Below are positions 49,302-58,179 of a DNA stretch of 64,000 nt, piece by piece. Within the stretch, counting starts at the first letter, position 1. Every line of letters begins with the position of its first letter. The position numbers were made by a program, and so were the translations under genes. The notes under the pieces were generated by a model that worked only from the letters and a program-made list of their open reading frames with translations, ran no database searches and was not told the DNA's origin. The stretch is from BACL27 sp964203235 (lineage in GTDB: Bacteria; Actinomycetota; Acidimicrobiia; Acidimicrobiales; Ilumatobacteraceae), in assembly GCA_964203235.1 (NCBI GenBank), contig CAXNLE010000002.1, forward strand, positions 496,001 through 560,000, read 5' to 3'.

Positions 49302-50651
49302 ATGACAATTGAAGCAACCAAGACTCAGGCCTACTTAGATGATCGTGCTCACGTGTTTCATTCGTGGTCAGCACAAGGAACTCTCAACCCAACCGAAATC
49401 ACAGGTGGCGAGGGTTCATATTTCTGGGATTCAACTGGCAAAAAGTATCTCGACTTCTCAAGCCAATTAGTTAATTTAAATATTGGCCATCAACATCCAA
49501 AATTAGTTGCGGCAATTCAAGAACAAGCCGGCAAACTTTGCACGGTTGCCCCACCATTTGCAAATGCTTCACGTAGCGAAGCCGCTCGATTGATTGCCGA
49601 ACTTGCCCCAGGCGATTTGAACATGGTTTTTTTCACTAATGGTGGCGCTGAGGCCGCAGAGTACGCAACACGCATGGCAAAACTTCACACTGGTCGTCAC
49701 AAATGTCTTACGGCTTATCGCTCGTACCACGGCTCAACAGCGGGTGCAATTGCGTTAACTGGTGATCCACGCAGATGGTCAAACGAAACCGGAGCATCGG
49801 GCGCTGTAAAGTTCTGGGGTCCTTACCCATATCGCTCAGCGTTTCACTCAACGAGTGATAAACAAGAATGCGAACGCGCACTCGAACATCTTGAGAATGT
49901 GTTGATGGTTGAAGGTCCGCAAACAGTCGCAATGATCGCACTTGAAACTGTCGTCGGAACAAATGGTATCTTGGTTCCGCCTGATGGCTATTTGCAAGGC
50001 GTTCGAGATCTGTGCACAAAGTACGGCATCGTGATGATGTGTGATGAAGTGATGGCAGGTTTTGGTCGTTGCGGCGAATGGTTCGCAGTGAATAAATGGA
50101 ATGTAACGCCAGATCTAATTTGCTTCGCGAAAGGAGTCAACTCTGGTTATCTTCCGCTCGGTGGTGTCGTCATTAGTCAAAAAATTGCCGACACGTTTAA
50201 AGACCGAGCCTTCCCGGGTGGTCTCACATACAGCGGACATCCACTTTCATGTGCTGCTGCGGTTGCATCGATCAATATTTTCAAAGAAGAAAAAATTGTT
50301 GAGCATGCGCGAATGTTGGGCAACGACATTATCGGGCCGGCGCTTGAAAAAATTAAGGCGAAACATCCAAGCGTGGGCGACGTGCGTGGACTTGGCGTGT
50401 TCTGGGCAATTGAACTCGTCAAAAATCGCGAGACTCGTGAGCCACTGGTGCCGTTTAACGCAGCGGGCGCAGACGCCAAACCAATGATGGATCTTGCTGC
50501 GGCATGCAAAGAGCGCAATCTTTGGCCGTTCACACACTTCAATCGCATGCATGTTGTGCCGCCGTGCAATACGCCAGTTGAGGACATCAAGACTGGTCTT
50601 GCGATTATTGACGAGGTTCTTGATCTCGCCGATAAACACTGCAAAAACTAG
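49302..50651 (+). CDS. class III omega-amino acid transaminase (probable beta-alanine:pyruvate type)
   Basis: A 449-residue PLP enzyme: GSYFWDSTGKKYLDFSSQLV, FFTNGGAEAAEYATRMAKL, YRSYHGSTAGAIALTGDPR, the PLP Asp in VMMCDEVMAGFGRCGEW and the Schiff-base Lys in ICFAKGVNSGYLPLGGVVIS. Together with the pyrimidine operon at 51.9-60.5 kb the likely reaction is beta-alanine plus pyruvate (or 2-oxoglutarate) to malonate semialdehyde plus the amino acid. Class III enzymes for taurine or other omega-amines are alternatives. It is divergent from the ammonium transporter. Confidence 0.88.
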   Translation: MTIEATKTQAYLDDRAHVFHSWSAQGTLNPTEITGGEGSYFWDSTGKKYLDFSSQLVNLNIGHQHPKLVAAIQEQAGKLCTVAPPFANASRSEAARLIAELAPGDLNMVFFTNGGAEAAEYATRMAKLHTGRHKCLTAYRSYHGSTAGAIALTGDPRRWSNETGASGAVKFWGPYPYRSAFHSTSDKQECERALEHLENVLMVEGPQTVAMIALETVVGTNGILVPPDGYLQGVRDLCTKYGIVMMCDEVMAGFGRCGEWFAVNKWNVTPDLICFAKGVNSGYLPLGGVVISQKIADTFKDRAFPGGLTYSGHPLSCAAAVASINIFKEEKIVEHARMLGNDIIGPALEKIKAKHPSVGDVRGLGVFWAIELVKNRETREPLVPFNAAGADAKPMMDLAAACKERNLWPFTHFNRMHVVPPCNTPVEDIKTGLAIIDEVLDLADKHCKN

Positions 50652-50687
50652 CTAGAACCAAAATTTTGTAAAGAAAGCAGAATCTTT

Positions 50688-51515
50688 TTGCGTATTGTCT
50701 CGTTACTACCAAGTGCTACCGAAATCATTGGCGATCTTGGACTAATTGATCAACTGGTTGGTCGTTCATGCGAATGCAACTGGCCATCGTCTGCAGTGAA
50801 TCTGCCAATAGTTTCGTTGAGTCGAGTTGATTCACTTGCTTTGTCGGGTCCAGCGATTGATGCTCAAGTGCGTGCGGCAGTAAATAATGGTGAACAACTT
50901 TATGCAATTGATGAAGGTTTGATGCGTGAGTTGGCCCCAGATGTGATTGTTACACAAGATCTTTGTCGAGTTTGTGCCGTGTCAAGTAAAGATGTTTGTG
51001 ATGTTGGCGCACGGGTAATTTCACTTGATCCACATACAATCAGCGAAGTTGCCGAATCTGTGATCACGCTTGCAAATGCTCTTGGTGTCACGTCGCGCGG
51101 TCAGCAAGTTGCTGAGCAAATGCTCAATCGTGTTGACAATGTTCGCAAGTCGGTTGCCGGCAAAACTCGTCCACGAGTTTTTATCGCCGAGTGGCTTGAT
51201 CCTCCATTTGCTAGCGGGCACTGGATACCCGAAATGGTTGAAGCCGCTGGTGGCATTGAAGTGCTGGGCAAACCAGGTGTGCCATCTGTGGCGACAACCT
51301 GGCAGGCAGTTCGTGAAGCACGACCAGACATAGTCGTGTTTGCGCCTTGTGGGTTTGATGAAGCTCGCGCAGCAAAAGAGGCGTCCGTGCTCGCACACGA
51401 ATTTGATCCAAGATGGCAAACTGCGTTCGTCAACGCTGATCGATTCTTTGCCCGCCCTGCGCCATCAATCGCCGATGGTGTTGAACAACTTGCAAAAATT
51501 TTTCACAACATTTAG
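50688..51515 (+). CDS. BtuF-like periplasmic-binding-fold protein without signal peptide
   Basis: A 275-residue class III binding-protein fold resembling the cobalamin binder BtuF: RIVSLLPSATEIIGDLGLID at the very start, PDVIVTQDLCRVCAV in the hinge, TRPRVFIAEWLDPPFASGHW and ARPDIVVFAPCGFDEARAAK. It begins directly at TTG 50688 with no signal sequence and none encoded upstream, so it should be cytoplasmic. No BtuCD permease is nearby. It is followed 16 bp later by a DUF5522 protein. Confidence 0.82.
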   Translation: MRIVSLLPSATEIIGDLGLIDQLVGRSCECNWPSSAVNLPIVSLSRVDSLALSGPAIDAQVRAAVNNGEQLYAIDEGLMRELAPDVIVTQDLCRVCAVSSKDVCDVGARVISLDPHTISEVAESVITLANALGVTSRGQQVAEQMLNRVDNVRKSVAGKTRPRVFIAEWLDPPFASGHWIPEMVEAAGGIEVLGKPGVPSVATTWQAVREARPDIVVFAPCGFDEARAAKEASVLAHEFDPRWQTAFVNADRFFARPAPSIADGVEQLAKIFHNI

Positions 51516-51531
51516 ACCAACCATTCACTGC

Positions 51532-51774
51532 ATGCCTAACGAAAACAGAATCACCAAACTTGCAAATCGTTTGCTAACCGAGCCCAATGAGTCGCGACTT
51601 TCGCCAGACGCGCACGGCTACGAGAAGATAATCTCTGCTCATGACGAAGCCATGGCTCGTGGTTCTGATGGATACACCGACCCGATTAGTTCGCTTTTTG
51701 TGATCACTGCGGCAACGCTCAAAGCCCGCGGCTACTGCTGTACGAATAACTGTCGTCACTGTCCATATATCTAG
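51532..51774 (+). CDS. DUF5522-like small cysteine-motif protein
   Basis: An 80-residue protein from ATG 51532 (MPNENRITKLANRLLTEPNE). It ends in the family's cysteine motif RGYCCTNNCRHCPYI (CC-x3-C-x2-C), a likely metal or Fe-S site, after a helical domain with FVITAATLKAR. Function unknown. It probably shares a transcript with the BtuF-like gene. Confidence 0.8.
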   Translation: MPNENRITKLANRLLTEPNESRLSPDAHGYEKIISAHDEAMARGSDGYTDPISSLFVITAATLKARGYCCTNNCRHCPYI

Positions 51775-51828
51775 ATCTTAAAGTTTTATCGCAGAAGCTG
51801 AATCACAGCAAAAAACAGAAATAAAAAA

Positions 51829-51860
51829 GGCGGGCCGCCGAAGCGACCCGCCAATTTTTA
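51829..51860. terminator. bidirectional intrinsic terminator
   Basis: GGCGGG-c-CGC-cgaa-GCG-a-CCCGCC (51829-51852) makes a strong stem, with AAAAAA before it and ATTTTT after it, so it can stop transcripts from both sides. It sits between the convergent DUF5522 gene and the importer operon. Confidence 0.88.
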
Positions 51861-51899
51861 ATTAATTAATTAACTAATAAACTAGTAAACAGAACTAAC

Positions 51900-53075
51900 T
51901 CAGTTTCCACCTTCGGTGAGTACAACAGTCTCTGGCATGTATGCCGAACCTGTTGTGTCAACACCTTTGGCGTTAAGCAACGCAAGTGCTGCTGTAACGA
52001 TGTCATTGGTGTATGCACCGGCATCTGGAGCCTTCGTCAACACGGTTCCACCTTCGAGGTTCTTCGCTGTTTGCGAAAGTCCCGCTGTGCGCTCCCATGC
52101 TGCTGCGTCGATCATTCCAGCGCCACCTGCGGCTGGCCAGATCAACTTGTTAACTTCGTTCATTTGCCATAACTGATGACTTGCACCAAGCTTTGATCCC
52201 TTCGAAACAACGATGTCTCGGCAAGCCGATGTGTTGTCGCGGCAGAATGCCCAACCTTGAAGTGAAGCAGCAACAAACTTTGTTGCTGTATCAACGTACG
52301 CAGCATCTGAGAGACGCTTACCGTCTGCCCAAATTGCGTCTTGCAACATTCCAACGCCTTCAGCCTCGTATGAAACGACGTTGAAGTCTTCGGCTGTGTA
52401 GAGCGCATTGGTCTTTGGATTGACTGCTTCGAGAACTTGTGCGTACTCGTTGTAAGTCATTGCTTCTGCTGCATCAATGTCACCAGAGAGCAAGCCCGCC
52501 ATGTCAAATTGTTGCTGAACAAGTGTTACATCTTTTGCAGGATCAAGACCGGCCTTGGTGAGTGCAGCGAAAATTTCAAATTCGTTGCCGTATCCCCAGT
52601 TGCCGATGTTCTTGCCTTTGAAGTCTGCCGAAGTCATGATGTTCTTGTCTTTGAACGAAACCTGCAATGTGCCTGAACGTTGAAAAACTTGAGCGATGTT
52701 GACAATGTCTGCTCCACCTTCACGACTCGCAAGTGCCTTGGAAACCCAAGAAATTGCGAAGTCGGCTTCGCCGTTGGCGAGAACTGTTTGTGGTGAAATG
52801 TCTACAGCGCCTTCCAAAATTGTTACATCAAGACATTGCTCGGTGTAAAAACCCTGATCTTGTGCTGCGTAATATCCAGCGAACTGTGCCTGAGTGAACC
52901 ACTGAAGTTGCAACTTCACTGGTGTTGGAGTCACACACTCTGCAGCTGGTGCTGCTGTCTCTTCTGTTGCTGTTGTCTCTTCTGTTGCTGCGTCATCGCT
53001 ACCGCCACAGGCGCCAGCAATCAACGACATCACCGCGACGCCCGCTAAGGCCATCTTTAATGATCGTTTTTTCAT
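51900..53075 (-). CDS. NMT1/THI5-like ABC substrate-binding lipoprotein
   Basis: A 391-residue binding protein with lipobox (MSLIAGACGGSDD; Cys 23) and the NMT1/THI5 layout: VKLQLQWFTQAQFAGYYAAQ, LANGEADFAISWVSKALASR, KGKNIGNWGYGNEFEIFAAL. The FTQAQFAGYYAA stretch is typical of binders for pyrimidines such as hydroxymethylpyrimidine, and of related ring compounds. Its place at the end of a pyrimidine-degradation operon argues for uracil, thymine, dihydropyrimidines or hydantoins as ligand. GGGGGAG precedes the ATG. Confidence 0.88.
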   Translation of the reverse strand: MKKRSLKMALAGVAVMSLIAGACGGSDDAATEETTATEETAAPAAECVTPTPVKLQLQWFTQAQFAGYYAAQDQGFYTEQCLDVTILEGAVDISPQTVLANGEADFAISWVSKALASREGGADIVNIAQVFQRSGTLQVSFKDKNIMTSADFKGKNIGNWGYGNEFEIFAALTKAGLDPAKDVTLVQQQFDMAGLLSGDIDAAEAMTYNEYAQVLEAVNPKTNALYTAEDFNVVSYEAEGVGMLQDAIWADGKRLSDAAYVDTATKFVAASLQGWAFCRDNTSACRDIVVSKGSKLGASHQLWQMNEVNKLIWPAAGGAGMIDAAAWERTAGLSQTAKNLEGGTVLTKAPDAGAYTNDIVTAALALLNAKGVDTTGSAYMPETVVLTEGGN

Positions 53076-53110
53076 TTATTTCTCCCCCGGGTTTTACCCC
53101 GCAATTGTTG

Positions 53111-53875
53111 TTATTTGCTTTGACCCTTTCGAGTCAAACCCTCCAAAATAATGGAGACTGTGTAGAACGCTAGCCCAAGTAGGCACGCGCCCAAGACGTA
53201 TGCCCATGCTGCGGCATTCTTAGAATTCGCAATATTGCTTGTAATCCGACTGCCTAGACCGTTTTGTAGACCACCAAAGTATTCACTTACAAATGCGGTG
53301 ATTACTGACGCTGGTGCAGCCACTTTTAGTGCCGTAAACAAATATGGGATCGCGTTGGGCACTCGAACTTTGCGCAAAATTGCAAATTCGCTGGCAGCGT
53401 AACTGCGCATCAACTCAACTTGGATTGAACTTACTTGTGTTAAGCCTCGCGCCACATTCACAAGGACGATGAAATAGACAACCAAGGTGACCATAAACCT
53501 ACGTGGAATCTCACTTGTAATTGAATACATGTTGTTCAAAACAGCCACGAGGACGAAAATCGGTATTGCGTTGAGCGAAATCGCTAAAGGTGTAACAAGT
53601 TCATTCAGAAAACGAAATCTGCTGAGAATGAAACTCATCGCAATACCAAAAATTGTGCCGATACATAAACCAATTAATGCATTGCTGCCAGAGACTGCAG
53701 TTGCCTCCCAAATTCGAGTTGTGTTATTTAAAAATTGTTCCATGATCTTCGACGGTGCCGCCAAAAAATATGGCTTTAAATCAAAACCATTAACGGCACC
53801 TTCCCAAAGCCCCAAAAATGCAATACCAAATACGAATGGTGTGGCAATATTTTTTACCCGGTCAAGAGTTTTCAT
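53111..53875 (-). CDS. ABC transporter permease (NMT1-type importer), second subunit
   Basis: A 254-residue permease with six helices and the SsuC/TauC-like cytoplasmic EAA loop (AASEFAILRKVRVPNAIPYL). It begins 14 bp after the ATPase gene and works with the permease at 54717-55595 as a heterodimer. Confidence 0.88.
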   Translation of the reverse strand: MKTLDRVKNIATPFVFGIAFLGLWEGAVNGFDLKPYFLAAPSKIMEQFLNNTTRIWEATAVSGSNALIGLCIGTIFGIAMSFILSRFRFLNELVTPLAISLNAIPIFVLVAVLNNMYSITSEIPRRFMVTLVVYFIVLVNVARGLTQVSSIQVELMRSYAASEFAILRKVRVPNAIPYLFTALKVAAPASVITAFVSEYFGGLQNGLGSRITSNIANSKNAAAWAYVLGACLLGLAFYTVSIILEGLTRKGQSK

Positions 53876-53889
53876 TTTTAGATTTTTTC

Positions 53890-54720
53890 TCAGCGATCTT
53901 CTACGCCACGAATTGCTGTACTTGCGACATGGTCTGCATGTGTACCGCGAAGCGCTTCGCGTACTGAAGTAATACTTCTAAAAAACCCATCAGCCGCTCG
54001 GGTTAACTCACTTCGCTTTGACCCTAGATTCACAGGGATTATTTCAAGTATTCGACCAGGTCGTGGTGACATTACAACGACTCTGTTTGAAAGATACACA
54101 GCCTCAGGGATTGAGTGGGTAACAAACACAACAGTTGTCGCGGTTTCTGCACAAATTCGCAACAACTCACCCTGCATATATTCGCGAGTCATCTCGTCAA
54201 GGGCACCAAAAGGTTCATCCATCAGCAATAAAGGCGGGTGGGCGGCAAGCGCACGAGCAATGGCAACGCGTTGTTGCATACCTCCTGAGAGTTGCCAAGG
54301 ATACATATTGCCAAAATCATGCAGTTTCACAAGTTCTAACATTTCTGCAGCGCGCACGGCACGCTTCTTTTTATCCCATCCTTTTAACTCAAGTGGCAGC
54401 TCTATATTTTTACTAACAGTGCGCCAATCAAATAACCCAGCCTGTTGAAAAGCCATCCCATATTCTTGATCAAGTCGAGCCTGCGCAGAAGTTTTGCCAT
54501 TAACACTTATCTCACCTTGCGTCGGTTCAAGTAAGTTTGCGATCAAACGCAACAATGTTGATTTGCCACAACCAGATGGGCCGATAAGCGAAACAAACTC
54601 ACCTGGTGCAATTGTCAAATTTACGTCGAGCAATGCATCAACTTGATTATCGGTACCCTCATTAAAAATTTTACTTGCACCAATGACTTCAACTGCACTG
54701 ATGTTTGCAACAACACTCAT
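53890..54720 (-). CDS. ABC transporter ATP-binding protein (NMT1-type importer)
   Basis: A 276-residue SsuB/TauB-like ATPase: Walker A LIGPSGCGKSTLLRLIANLL, signature LSGGMQQRVAIARALA, Walker B LLLMDEPFGALDEMTREYMQ, switch His in FVTHSIPEAVYLSNRVVVMS. It overlaps the upstream permease by ATGA. Confidence 0.92.
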   Translation of the reverse strand: MSVVANISAVEVIGASKIFNEGTDNQVDALLDVNLTIAPGEFVSLIGPSGCGKSTLLRLIANLLEPTQGEISVNGKTSAQARLDQEYGMAFQQAGLFDWRTVSKNIELPLELKGWDKKKRAVRAAEMLELVKLHDFGNMYPWQLSGGMQQRVAIARALAAHPPLLLMDEPFGALDEMTREYMQGELLRICAETATTVVFVTHSIPEAVYLSNRVVVMSPRPGRILEIIPVNLGSKRSELTRAADGFFRSITSVREALRGTHADHVASTAIRGVEDR

Positions 54721-55595
54721 GTACTCGTCTCCCTTGGTCGGTTACGCATTAAAAACAAATCAAAAAATGCGACTAGACCCGACATTGTTAGCCCGAGTGC
54801 TGCGGCACCGAATACTGCCGTAAAAACTTTCGCTGGGTCGCCAGTTGCTTCGCGAGCATATTCAATAATCAATCGCCCGATTCCACCCTTAAGACCGGTA
54901 CTAATTTCGGCGACAACGACACCAACTACCGCACCAGATGCACCTAGTTTTAGAGCGGGAACCATGAACGGTACCGCTGCAGGAAAACGCAACTTGAAAA
55001 GTGTTTGTCTCCATGAGGCTGCATAACTGCTCATAAGTTCAACAGCGGCCAGAGGCGAACTTGTCAAACCGCGCAGTGTGCCAACTGCAACCGGAAAGAA
55101 TGCGAGAAACGTGCCGAGAATTGAAGCCGACAACCAACGCGGCCAGACAAAAGAACCGATCTCGAGTTTTCCTCCCCAACTCACAACCAATGGCGCAAGA
55201 GCAATCAATGGAACAGTCTGAGACATTACGAGATATGGCAATAGCCCACGTCGAACAGTTTTGAATCGAGCCATTAGCACTGCTAGACCGACACCGATTG
55301 TTGTGCCTAGAAAAAAACCGACCAGTGATAATCTCAGCGAAAACCATGCACCTGAGAGAACTACTTGCCAGATTTCTTTGTCCGAACCGCGCACCTCTGG
55401 CCGACCGTAGCGACTAAACATCGTCGAAACGTGAGGCATTGCAGTGTCGTTTGCACGGGGCAACACTCGAGCGCCAAATAGGATGCCACCGTCTTGTGGG
55501 CCAGTTGCTTTGTAAAGTTCCCAAATACCAACTAGTAAAACCAGCGTCAATAAAAACATAAATGTGCGATACGCGATGCGACGCACAAACTTCAT
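54717..55595 (-). CDS. ABC transporter permease (NMT1-type importer), first subunit
   Basis: A 292-residue permease with a long first periplasmic loop (RPEVRGSDKEIWQVVLSGAW) and the EAA loop YAASWRQTLFKLRFPAAVPF. Its ATG overlaps the last base of the LLM oxidoreductase gene, so transporter and enzyme are translated together. Confidence 0.88.
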   Translation of the reverse strand: MKFVRRIAYRTFMFLLTLVLLVGIWELYKATGPQDGGILFGARVLPRANDTAMPHVSTMFSRYGRPEVRGSDKEIWQVVLSGAWFSLRLSLVGFFLGTTIGVGLAVLMARFKTVRRGLLPYLVMSQTVPLIALAPLVVSWGGKLEIGSFVWPRWLSASILGTFLAFFPVAVGTLRGLTSSPLAAVELMSSYAASWRQTLFKLRFPAAVPFMVPALKLGASGAVVGVVVAEISTGLKGGIGRLIIEYAREATGDPAKVFTAVFGAAALGLTMSGLVAFFDLFLMRNRPRETST

Positions 55596-56611
55596 TACTT
55601 TTTGGCCTGCGTTCGAGTTGCAAATTCTGGCAGAACATATTTGCCGTAAGCATCTAGCGTTTCTTGTTTGCCATCATGTTGCAAATAAACCGAAAACTGA
55701 TCAACGCCCAAATCTTGCAGTTCTCTTAGTCGCTTCAGATGCTCATCTACTTCACCAAGAATACAAAACCGATCAACAATTGCGTCGGGCACAAAAGTTG
55801 TGTGCGTGTTTCCAGCTTGACCGTGCTGTTTATAGTCGTAGCCTTCGCGACCCTTGATGTAATCGGTGAGTGCTGCTGGCACAGAACTTGAATCGCCATA
55901 GCGAGCCACAATATCTGCAACGTGATTGCCGACCATTCCACCGAACCATCGGCACTGTTCGCGCATATGCGACAAATTGCTACCAACATATGCTGGTGCG
56001 GCAACGCAGATTTTTACGCTTTTCGGATCACGACCTGCATCGCGAGCCGCTTTGCGAACTGCCTCTATTGTCCACGCCGCTATATCAATATCTGCGAGTT
56101 GTAAAATAAAACCATCGCCAACTTCGCCAGTTAGTTGCAACGCTTTTGGACCGTACGCAGCCACCCAAACTTCGCACTTGCTCTTTGATGCCCACTCGAA
56201 TTTTATTTTCGAGCCGTTGTAATCAATTTCGCGGCCGTTCGAAAGCTCGCGAATTACATCAATACTTTCTCGAAGTGTCGCAAGCGTTGTTGGTTTGCCG
56301 TTTGTAACACGAACAGCAGAGTCGCCGCGACCAATACCGCACACGGTTCGGTTGCCGTACATCTCGTTTAATGTTGCAAATAAACTTGCCGTTACTGTCC
56401 AGTCGCGAGTTGCAGGGTTTGTAACCATTGGCCCGACAATGACATTGTTTGTCTTTGCCAAAATCTGACTATATATAACGTAAGGTTCTTCCCACAAAAT
56501 GTGACTATCGAATGTCCAGACATGCGAGAAACCTTGGGCATCGGCTTGTACTGCGAGGTCAATCACCTGACTTGCAGGTGGCGTTGTCTGCAGAACGATG
56601 CCGATATCCAT
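55595..56611 (-). CDS. F420-type luciferase-like (LLM) oxidoreductase in the pyrimidine operon
   Basis: A 338-residue TIM-barrel LLM-class protein: MDIGIVLQTTPPASQVIDLA, AQGFSHVWTFDSHILWEEPY, VIVGPMVTNPATRDWTVTAS, TVCGIGRGDSAVRVTNGK and VWVAAYGPKALQLTGEVGDG. It resembles the TIGR03842-type subfamily, related to methylene-tetrahydromethanopterin reductase Mer. In this operon it may catalyse the first reductive step on the pyrimidine ring (see findings) or an oxygenation. It lies 5 bp after the dehydrogenase gene. Confidence 0.87.
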   Translation of the reverse strand: MDIGIVLQTTPPASQVIDLAVQADAQGFSHVWTFDSHILWEEPYVIYSQILAKTNNVIVGPMVTNPATRDWTVTASLFATLNEMYGNRTVCGIGRGDSAVRVTNGKPTTLATLRESIDVIRELSNGREIDYNGSKIKFEWASKSKCEVWVAAYGPKALQLTGEVGDGFILQLADIDIAAWTIEAVRKAARDAGRDPKSVKICVAAPAYVGSNLSHMREQCRWFGGMVGNHVADIVARYGDSSSVPAALTDYIKGREGYDYKQHGQAGNTHTTFVPDAIVDRFCILGEVDEHLKRLRELQDLGVDQFSVYLQHDGKQETLDAYGKYVLPEFATRTQAKK

Positions 56612-56616
56612 TTTGA

Positions 56617-58101
56617 TTACCGACTGTGTGGAAAGCCGAGATCAACTTGCGATGTTCGCGGGTCTGGCCATCGTGAAGTTACGACTTTTCCGCGCGTATA
56701 GAAGTTGATGCCTTCTGGGCCATACATGTGTTGGTCGCCAAACAAACTTGCCTTCCAACCACCAAACGAATAGTACGAAACTGGAACTGGGATCGGCACG
56801 TTGATACCGACCATTCCGACATTGACTTCATATTGAAACTGTCTCGCGACTCCGCCATCTCGGGTGAAAATTGCAGTGCCGTTTCCGAATTGATTGTCGT
56901 TAATGGCTTGCAAACCTTCGTCGTAACTCTTGACGCGCATCACGGTCAGAACTGGTCCAAAAATTTCTTCGTCGTAACATTTCATGCCTGGTTTGACATT
57001 GTCAATCAAACTTGGATTCAAGAAAAATCCTTCGTCTTTGGCTTTATCAGTACCGTCGATGACTACCGTCGCGCCTTCTTTTGCTGCACCCGTTACATAG
57101 CCAGCCACCTTGTCACGATGTTCACGACTAATCAATGGACCCATTTCACTGGCTGGGTCTGTGCCGGCGCCAACTTTAATATTTGGCACTCGAGTTTTAA
57201 TTTTGTCAACAAGTGCGTCGGCAACTGTGTCTACTGCGAGCACAACTGAAACTGCCATGCATCGCTCGCCGGCTGAACCGTAAGCCGCACTGATTGCCGC
57301 ATCGGCAGCCATATCAAGATCAGCATCTGGTAAAACCAGCATATGATTTTTTGCGCCACCAAGTGCTTGCACGCGCTTGCCGTTCTTCGTGCCGGTTTCA
57401 TAAACATATTTTGCAATAGGTGTTGAACCCACGAAACTCACCGCAGCAATATCTGGATGATCCAGCAAACGATCAACTGCAACTTTGTCACCGTGCACGA
57501 CGTTGTAAACGCCATCAGGCAAGCCCGCTTGACGCAATAAGTCAGCGATGAACATTGATGCCGATGGATCTTTTTCGCTTGGCTTCAAAATAAATGTGTT
57601 GCCGCACATAATCGCATTAGCAAACATCCACATTGGCACCATCGCTGGAAAATTAAATGGTGTGATACCGGCAACTACACCGAGCGGCTGACGAATTGAA
57701 TAGACATCTACTCCCGTTGAAGCCTGTTCTGAGTAGCCGCCTTTGAGCATTGCGGGTACACCGCATGCGAATTCAATGTTTTCAAGACCTCGCGCGACTT
57801 CGCCGAGTGCGTCACTTGGCACTTTTCCATGCTCTTGAGTCAACAAAGATGCAATCTCTTTGCGATTGGCATCTACGAGTTCGCGCATTCGAAACATAAT
57901 TTCTGCACGCCGCGATAAGTTCGTCGCGCGCCAAGCAGGAAACGCAGCCTTGGCTGAAGCAATCGCTGCATCAACATCGGCAATACTGGCCAAGTCAACT
58001 TCTGATTCTTGTTTGCCTGTTGCTGGATTAAATACTTTGCCGCTCTTGCCAGATGTGCCCGCGACAACTTTGTTATTAACCCAATGACTAATGCGATTCA
58101 T
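56617..58101 (-). CDS. mmsA: CoA-acylating (methyl)malonate-semialdehyde dehydrogenase
   Basis: A 494-residue ALDH-superfamily enzyme of the MMSDH branch: PLGVVAGITPFNFPAMVPMW, FVGSTPIAKYVYETGTKNGK, QALGGAKNHMLVLPDADLD, the catalytic Cys in YGSAGERCMAVSVVLAVD, and VGINVPIPVPVSYYSFGGWK. It converts malonate semialdehyde (from beta-alanine) to acetyl-CoA and CO2, or the methyl form from thymine or valine to propionyl-CoA. AGGAG precedes the ATG. Confidence 0.94.
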   Translation of the reverse strand: MNRISHWVNNKVVAGTSGKSGKVFNPATGKQESEVDLASIADVDAAIASAKAAFPAWRATNLSRRAEIMFRMRELVDANRKEIASLLTQEHGKVPSDALGEVARGLENIEFACGVPAMLKGGYSEQASTGVDVYSIRQPLGVVAGITPFNFPAMVPMWMFANAIMCGNTFILKPSEKDPSASMFIADLLRQAGLPDGVYNVVHGDKVAVDRLLDHPDIAAVSFVGSTPIAKYVYETGTKNGKRVQALGGAKNHMLVLPDADLDMAADAAISAAYGSAGERCMAVSVVLAVDTVADALVDKIKTRVPNIKVGAGTDPASEMGPLISREHRDKVAGYVTGAAKEGATVVIDGTDKAKDEGFFLNPSLIDNVKPGMKCYDEEIFGPVLTVMRVKSYDEGLQAINDNQFGNGTAIFTRDGGVARQFQYEVNVGMVGINVPIPVPVSYYSFGGWKASLFGDQHMYGPEGINFYTRGKVVTSRWPDPRTSQVDLGFPHSR

Positions 58102-58179
58102 GATTTCTCCTGTTTGTTTTACGATGTTTGCTTAATAATTTTATGAATTATTTTATGCGTTATTTTACGCGAACTTCCA

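Noticed and set aside
51853..51890. TAATTAAT run considered as an origin-like or regulatory AT element
   Set aside because: It is the A/T-rich flank of a clear bidirectional terminator and has no DnaA boxes.
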